Assembly: GCA_030280995.1 (NCBI GenBank)
Contig: JASXTE010000017.1
Span: forward strand, 8,575,998 to 8,639,997
Direction of reading: 5' to 3'
From: Hemileia vastatrix
Taxonomy: Eukaryota > Basidiomycota > Pucciniomycetes > Pucciniales > Zaghouaniaceae
Length of the DNA stretch: 64,000 nt
Shown: positions 58,310-64,000 of the stretch, piece after piece
How the letters are laid out: each line of letters opens with the position of its first letter
How positions within the stretch are numbered: position 1 is the stretch's first letter
Notes under the pieces: model-generated
What the model saw: only the letters and a program-made list of their open reading frames with translations
Told to the model about the DNA's origin: nothing
The model's database searches: none
Made by a program: the position numbers and the translations under genes

Positions 58310-59002
58310 TTAGAAAAGATAATTTCTTTGAAATTGTTCAACATCATTATCAAAGCTTTGCATTAAAATTCTTCTTTTCATGAGGTCTTCATGGTTATTA
58401 GCTGGAGTTTCTTGAAAATAGGCCAGCATTTTTCGTTTCAACTCATTAGTAAAGTCAAGAAAAAGATAGCGATGAAAATTTGAATAATGATTGATATAGT
58501 CTGTCTTCACTCTACCAACATCATCAGTGTTGGTTATTTTGACAGCTAGAAGTTCAAATATGTTATTAAGTCATAGGTTTAGTCAATTTTGATTAAAAGT
58601 TTTTTTTAGTAAGATAAATAGGGTCTTACATTTAGAGCCAGGAAACATAGTCTCAGCAAAGTTAGTTGGGGGCACTGGCGTTATAGGATTAAGATCTTGT
58701 GAAGGCAAAATTAGGCCGGGATCCGCTGATGAATATTGAAATTTTGAAGCTGTTTTTGATCTTATTCGTTTTAAGAAGACAGGAATTTTGGATCGCTTTT
58801 TAGAAGTTGAGGGATCAGGGAGAGCTGCTGTTCCTAAATATACGTTTGTTTTAGAAGGAACTAATGGCCGGTTACATTTGACTTTTTTCACACGGCATAT
58901 GTGGCAAGCTGTCCTGCCAGGAAGATTAGGGTTGGACATTAAACAAGGTACCTGGTATTGAGAGCAGAGTTCACATGGAGCGACAAGTTCTTTGGAAGAC
59001 AT
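58310..59002 (-). CDS. Antisense Zn2Cys6-type protein gene of element D (two exons)
   Basis: Exon 1 is 59002-58630 and exon 2 is 58545-58310. The 84-bp intron (58546-58629) runs GTAAGA to TTCTAG with a CTATGAC-like branch region. Together they encode 202 aa with no stop. Cysteines 10, 13, 20, 33, 36 and 43 give CX2CX6CX12CX2CX6C. The basic hexamer (RVKKVK) sits in the second half, whereas canonical fungal Zn2Cys6 domains carry it in the first. A basic segment (KKRSKIPVFLKRIRSK), a Pro-rich linker and the conserved C-terminal block DYINHY...NHEDLMKRR follow. The start lies 124 bp from the 3' LTR, which may supply an antisense promoter. A relic with the same intron sits in B (1-468). The likely role is a nuclear DNA-binding regulator or accessory factor of the element (inference). 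Confidence 0.75.
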
Positions 59003-59111
59003 ATTGATGAAGATGAATTTTATAGTTGATTAAAGAAGATGGTGGTTGAAGGTTAAAGATGAATATTGTGTTCGACCACTTATGCAAAGTTATAAGAATG
59101 GGGACATTCTC

Positions 59112-59125
59112 AATTGGAGGGAGGA
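59112..59125 (+). other. Polypurine tract of element D
   Basis: AATTGGAGGGAGGA directly before the TGTGG of the 3' LTR. Confidence 0.85.
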
Positions 59126-60264
59126 TGTGGTAGCCTAAAGTTTAGTACAGAACCTAAATACGTAAATGGAGTTATTACGGCGTGCAAGATTGGTGTTATT
59201 ATTTTTATATAAAAGGGTTTTATTTAATTTATTTGAGTTTTAAATATGAAGAAATTGGTCACGAGCGAATGCCTACACAAAAACAATTTATTTTAGGGAG
59301 AAAACTTATTTTTACGGTCTGAAAAGCTTATTAGTATCAATTCGAGTCACTCAAGAACCTTGGGAAATTTTTCCAGAATTTTTACTATTTTTCTTATATT
59401 TTTAAATGAATTTTAAAGTTTTATAGAAATATTTACGTTTTCAGAAAATTACTTAACATTGATGAATATTCACGGGGTAATTAGAGCTGCGCAGACTACG
59501 AAAATTAGTTTGAAAGATAAAGGGGAAGTAGCTCTATCATGTATTATTTTTCTAGATTTTTTATTATAGTTTTTAAGGTTCTAATTGAGTCCGGAAGTCC
59601 GGACGGACTCCGTACGGGCTCTTGAGTCCAGAAGTCTGGACAGACTCCGTACGGACTCCGTACGGGATCCGGATTGACTCTGGAAGAGCTCTGGAGGGGA
59701 AAACTTAGGCACGTGACTAGGAATACTTAAGCGCATCTCAAACTCGAAATTGAAGGGGGGATACATTATACAGCTTAATCATTAACCACCACGGTCTTAT
59801 TTTTTATTACTCAACAAATTAAATAAATTTGTAATACCCTTATAACTTTATATTTTATATATAACATTTTAGAAATACTACTCAAAAATTTAAATCACAC
59901 TTCATACAGAGTATTTTTAGAAAGGTCTTCATTGCTGGGACTTGATTATTGCTGTCTCATAAAAATTCAAATTATTATAAAAACATAAAAGTCAATATTT
60001 TCAGATCTTTCACTGGTACTCCTTAATTGTTGTTATCAGTATTTCTTTTCTCAACAGCCACTTTTATTTAAATCTCAATAAGCGTTAAATATTTTAGAGT
60101 TTCATTATTTTTATCAATCAGATCCAAGTAGACTGGTTAGCTTAGTGATTTAGAAGTCCCATTTTGTTATTTTTTATTGGAAGGACGGGGTTTTCAGCTA
60201 AATCCACATATCTCCTCCGGATTCTGCTTACAGCAAGACAACTGTAAGAGTTTACCTTACCATA
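59126..60264 (+). repeat. 3' LTR of element D
   Basis: 1139 bp, about 50 bp longer than the 5' LTR because the CGG/CCG box is duplicated (59586-59675, the second copy partly decayed to CCAGA and CTGGA). The E-box is at about 59709-59718. Confidence 0.9.
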
Positions 60265-61210
60265 CCGGGTATGTTTCTCGAGCCAGTTCCAGGAGAGATA
60301 CATGAAAAAAAGGGTGAATATCCTACCATTTAGGAGGTAGCTTGAGTCGAAATGCAGTTTTAGAGACTTGGGAGTCAATTTCAAATGGTCCCAAGCGCCT
60401 TTCGGCTAATTTCTTTGATGGTCAAGTTGTTCGAATGTTTTGTGTTTTGAGCCATACTTTGTCGCCTGGTTTAAAGGGAGGAGCAGATTGTTGATGTTTT
60501 TTGGCCTGTTCCTTGTATCTTCAAATCGCCAATTCCAAGTTTGATTTGATTTCTTCTTGGAGTCATGATATTTTTTGAATATAATGTTCCGCAGGATGAC
60601 TAGTTCCTACATGGATTGAGTTGAATCGAGGATGTCTTCCATAAACAGTTTCAAAAGAAGATTGTCGTGTCAAAGAATGAGTCGAGTTATTATAAGCAAA
60701 TTTGGCCATTGGTAACCATGTGGTCCAATTGTCTTGTTGGTAACTGACATACATTTGAAGGTATTGTTTGAGGATTAGGTTGAACCTTTCTGTTTGCCCA
60801 TTGGTTTCAGGATGATAGGCCGTGGAGAGCTTCCTGGTGATATTGAGTTGTCGGCACAATTGAGTCCAGATTGTGGATACAAACAATGAGCCTCTATCTG
60901 AAATAATATCATTAGGTAAGCCATGTTTGGAAAGTACATATTCTAGAAACAATTTTGACAAATCTTCTGCTGTAGCAGTAGTAGTGGTTTTAATAAAAAT
61001 AGACATTTTTGAAAATCTATCTACTATTACTAATATAGCATCAAAATTATTAGAGATAGGAAATTGAGAAATAAAATCCATTGATAAAGATTCCCAAGGT
61101 TTAGAGGGAATAGGAAGTGGTTGAAGCAACCCATCCTTCCGGTGACGGGAAGCCTTATTCCTATTACATTCATAACAAGATCTTATATAGGCCTTGATTT
61201 CTCTGGTCAT
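60265..61210 (-). pseudogene. Integrase of chromovirus E
   Basis: Zinc finger end CYECNRNKA, then catalytic core with D of MDFI (about 61080), D of SDRGSLF (about 60890) and E of NGQTERF (about 60790), all three present. The C-terminal AERRLGPFEI module is readable in 60300-60430 with frame changes. In the same frame as RNase H, broken by TGA at 61211-61213 (WP*MT). The chromodomain lies across element D. Confidence 0.85.
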
Positions 61211-62803
61211 TCATGGCCAGAAGAAATCCCTCGCTATTAACTGGTAGATTTCATCAACATCAAAATGATCAGCTAATGGAGTATCATGTTGACTATTGAA
61301 AATCCATAATTTTATTTCATTGTTGTAGGGTATGACTACTCTATCTTTGAAAACTAATAGACCTGATTCAATACTAAATCTTTTGGCCCCTTGCTTCAAG
61401 ATTATTTTCTCTTTTAATCCTAAACAATAATTGTCCTTTGACTGAGCTTTGAGGATGTTTGATAGTTGATTTTGAAAAGATTGAATTGTCATCAAATTAA
61501 GTTGATGAGTCGTTAAAATTGATTTGTTGAAAATTGATTTCACATTCGCTGGGTTCTTGTCAGCAAATGTGTCCCCCCGCTGTGGATAAATGTCGTCCTG
61601 ACGTGACAGGATATCTGGGACAATGCAGTTCTTATCTGGGCAATAGGAAATAGAAAAAGGAAATTCAGACAGAAATTCAGCCCACCTGGCTTGACGCCTG
61701 GTTAACACTTTGGAAGATATTAAGTATTTCAAAGCATTATGGTCTGTTAGAATTTTAAAAGGACTATCTAGGCTGAGAAGAAAAGAGAACCATTTTTTAA
61801 GACAATGAATAATAGCTAAAAGCTTTTTGTCATGAATTTCATAATTTAATTCTGCCGCAATGAGTTTGCGTGACTCAAAAGCAACAGTATTAAACAATTT
61901 TATTTCAGGATTTAAGTGAGAAATGACCCCTGCAATAGCATAATTTCTAGCGTCTGTCTCTACTATTGTAAAAGCAGAAGGATCAAAATGTTGAAGAATT
62001 GGAGCTGTGTTGAATGCAGTCTTAAATGCTTTAAATTCATTTTGTGCTGTAGAAGTAAAAACAAAAGGAAGATCTTTTCTAAGAATAGAAGTAAGATTGG
62101 AAATAGTTTTAGAGTAATCTTTAATAAATATTCTATAGAAATTGGCAAAACCCAAAAATCCTTGAAGGGATTTAACGGTTTTGGGCTCAGGCCATTTCAG
62201 AACTTTTTGGACCTTTTTGTCGTCCATGACTAAACCATCAGTGGACAATGTAAACACCAAAAAATCAATAGATTTAAGATGGAATTTGCATTTATTGTGC
62301 TTGGCGTAGTGAACGTGATCTCAAAGGCGATTTAGAACATGTCAAACATGATGAATATGTTCATCTAGTGTCTTTGAGAAAATTAAAATATTGTCTATAT
62401 AGACGACAAAAAATTTTTCGACAACCTCTTGAAAGATGTCATTAACAAATGTTTGAAAAGTAGATGGTGCGTTACACAATCCAAAAGGCATAACTAAATA
62501 TTCAAAACTTCCAAATCTAGTGCACATTGCAGTCAGTGGCTCATGACTTTCCACAATGTGAATCAGATTATAAGTGCCTCTAAGATCAATTTTAGAAAAG
62601 AAATTAGCACCATTAAAAAGGGTAAGAAGCAATGACATAGGAGGAATAGGATATGCATTCTTCTTAGTGACTGTGCTGAGCTTTCTATAGTCAACACACA
62701 ACCTAAGGCTACCATCCTTTTTCTTTACAAATAGAACAGGGAAGCCGGTTGGAGATTTACTGGTTCTGATGAAACCTTTAGCTACATTCTCAGCAATGTA
62801 GTC
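61211..62803 (-). pseudogene. RT and RNase H of chromovirus E
   Basis: RT fingers [32 protein letters not shown] (motif A), [18 protein letters not shown], and catalytic YIDN where YIDD is expected (near 62405), a G-to-A change that should inactivate RT. RNase H: VETDARNYAIAGV, ESRKL..AELNYEIHDKKLLAI, LTDHNALKYL, and VPDILSR. In-frame TGA codons at 62342-62344 and 62321-62323. Confidence 0.85.
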
Positions 62804-63605
62804 TCAAAGAACTTGAGATTTGTCCTTCAACAAAGAATAGACAGGACCTACCGGAGGTACTGGACCTATTAACTCTATTTGATGGTTGTAGGGTCGATGA
62901 GGTGGTAACTTAGGGGCCTTGCGGATTGAGAAAACATTGAGGAAATTGTGATAGATTTCCGGTAGAGTTGATTTCATGGCTTCAATGTTGATTTGGTTGT
63001 TCTCATCATTTTTGAGAGAATCTGTCGAGGGAAGACCAGAATTGAGAGAGCATAATTCGAATTCTTTGAGGCAATTTAAATCCTCTTCGAGTGAAGTGTT
63101 TGAACTAGAAGGGCTAGAAACTTGCTCATTCAGATAAAAATCAGATGCTTGCAAGTGATCTGGAAGAGATTTATCCTCTAGCAGGACATTGTCAGGCGGG
63201 TTGTTTAACTCCCTATAGACCTGCATTAAAGAATCAGAAATATACTTAGTGCATAGGGTGATCAATTGCCGTGTCCAATCAATATCTGGATTCCTATGTG
63301 TTAAAAAGTCATGGCCAAGAATGGTATCGTCCATCCTTGGGGTGTATAAGACTGATAATTCCCACTCAAAGGAGGGAAAGTTCAGAAAGTTGAAAACCCA
63401 TAAAACTTTCTTACTTACCCAATATTTGGGTACCTCTTATTTGACCAAATAAATCGGATTTTAATCAATATCTGTAAATGTCAGCTTTAATTTCTCGGCA
63501 AAGGATAAACAGACAAAAGAAATTGAAGCTCCAGAGTCTATAAGACAACTGAAGGGGGTATCCTCCTTAAAAAGAATGAATCCCAAGTGGTTTAAGGCGA
63601 CTCCA
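62804..63605 (-). pseudogene. Protease and pre-RT segment of chromovirus E
   Basis: Aspartic protease with LIDSGASISFV (near 63525-63560), then stops, and MDDTILGHDFLTHRNPDIDW (ILG.DF is the second protease signature). A variable acidic linker and HRPYNHQIEL lead into RT after a TGA at 62804-62806. Confidence 0.75.
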
Positions 63606-64000
63606 GTCCTTAAGACATGGAGGTTCTTTGCACTGGGAGAGATAAGATAGTTTGGTTTGCAAACAAGTAAACTATCTACTAGTTTTTTGACCTTGAACTA
63701 GTACCTTCTCTATCCTTCAATTTTACACAATCTTCTAGGTTGTGCTTACCCCCACAATACATACATAACCCATTATCTGCTCTTCTCTTCCTCTCAGCTT
63801 CTTTAAGTTCCCCTTTTGGATCCAATACCTTACTGATATCACCTGATGCGAGCTTTTTGGTTGAGTTTCGTCCTTTCTCTTATTGGGTTTGGATTGAGTT
63901 TGCCGTGGGTGTGAAGAAGGTCCCAATTTAAAATTTAGGCCTTGAGATTTGTTGGCGTATCAACAATGTTGTAGTTGTCCTTGGTAAATGTGGTCAAGTT
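63606..64000 (-). pseudogene. Gag C-terminus of chromovirus E
   Basis: Knuckle GLCMYCGGKHNLEDC (near 63745-63785), spacing CX2CX3HX4C, one residue shorter than the usual CCHC. It is preceded by a Lys/Arg-rich stretch (63790-63930) in another frame. Gag continues beyond the right edge. Confidence 0.6.

Larger units (their letters stand above)
47193..60264 (+). mobile_element. Ty3/gypsy element D carrying an antisense Zn2Cys6 gene
   Basis: LTRs 47193-48282 and 59126-60264; flanks CCTGG (47188-47192) and CCGGG (60265-60269), a 5-bp duplication with one mismatch. Full order PBS, leader, Gag-Pro, Pol, arrays, structured block, antisense gene, PPT. Its Pol is almost identical to A's but contains many stops. 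It is inserted in chromovirus E just upstream of the chromodomain codons. Confidence 0.9.
46956..64000 (-). mobile_element. Chromovirus E (Ty3/gypsy with chromodomain), split by D
   Basis: From right to left: Gag knuckle (63740-63795), protease (about 62804-63600), RT, RNase H, integrase (60265-62730), then, after element D, the integrase C-terminal chromodomain (46956-47192). It belongs to a different lineage from A-D. It continues beyond the right edge; LTRs were not identified. Pol has several TGA stops. Confidence 0.85.

Overview
The window looks like repeat-dense, AT-rich nuclear DNA of a fungus, most likely a basidiomycete of the rust type. This rests on four things seen in the sequence: Ty3/gypsy polyproteins, a chromodomain-bearing chromovirus, fungal-style Zn2Cys6 cysteine clusters, and short introns of about 65-85 bp. 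The species assignment is inference. I see no convincing host housekeeping gene, tRNA, rRNA or CRISPR array. Almost everything is nested transposable elements.

Layout. (1) 1-22495 is a minus-strand Ty3/gypsy element, here called B, split by a younger plus-strand relative, A (3543-14553). A has near-identical 1.1-kb LTRs and a short target duplication. B also holds an 804-bp solo LTR (637-1440). (2) 22496-25180 is the 3' end of another relative, F, abutting B's 5' LTR. It carries an 83-bp hairpin array and a second solo LTR (23015-24308). (3) 25180-30598 is mostly non-coding. It holds a decayed dioxygenase-like gene, five hairpins spaced about 245 bp apart, and sequence related to the DNA transposon further right. 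(4) 30599-43160 is minus-strand element C, 5'-truncated, interrupted by a 3.7-kb TIR transposon (33110-36829) with a DDE transposase relic and a TET/JBP-like dioxygenase relic. (5) 43161-46955 carries a broken Zn2Cys6 gene with a recognisable promoter. (6) 46956-64000 is minus-strand chromovirus E, split by plus-strand element D (47193-60264).

A, B, C and D form one lineage. Its members share a U5 hairpin, a TGGCGCC-type primer-binding site, paired leader hairpins, Gag with a CCHC knuckle, an aspartic protease, a TTTTTTG slip site, RT-RNase H-integrase, and an unusually long (2.5-3.8 kb) structured 3' region ending in a TTGGAGGGAGGA polypurine tract.

Two features stand out. First, a 23-nt unit occurs dozens of times: a 4-bp stem, a 6-nt loop and the tail WTAAACTGG. 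It comes in three stem versions that covary (CCTC/GAGG, AGTC/GACT, GGTC/GACC), both in non-coding arrays and inside the pol reading frame. Second, D carries an intact two-exon Zn2Cys6 gene antisense to the retrotransposon, and a relic of the same gene lies at the same place in B. A similar broken gene lies opposite chromovirus E. The LTRs hold a dense CGG/CCG box that such a protein might bind (inference).

Most elements are inactivated, often by TGA codons that look like CpG decay. A is the youngest, but it lacks the zinc knuckle and protease and has one stop upstream of RT.
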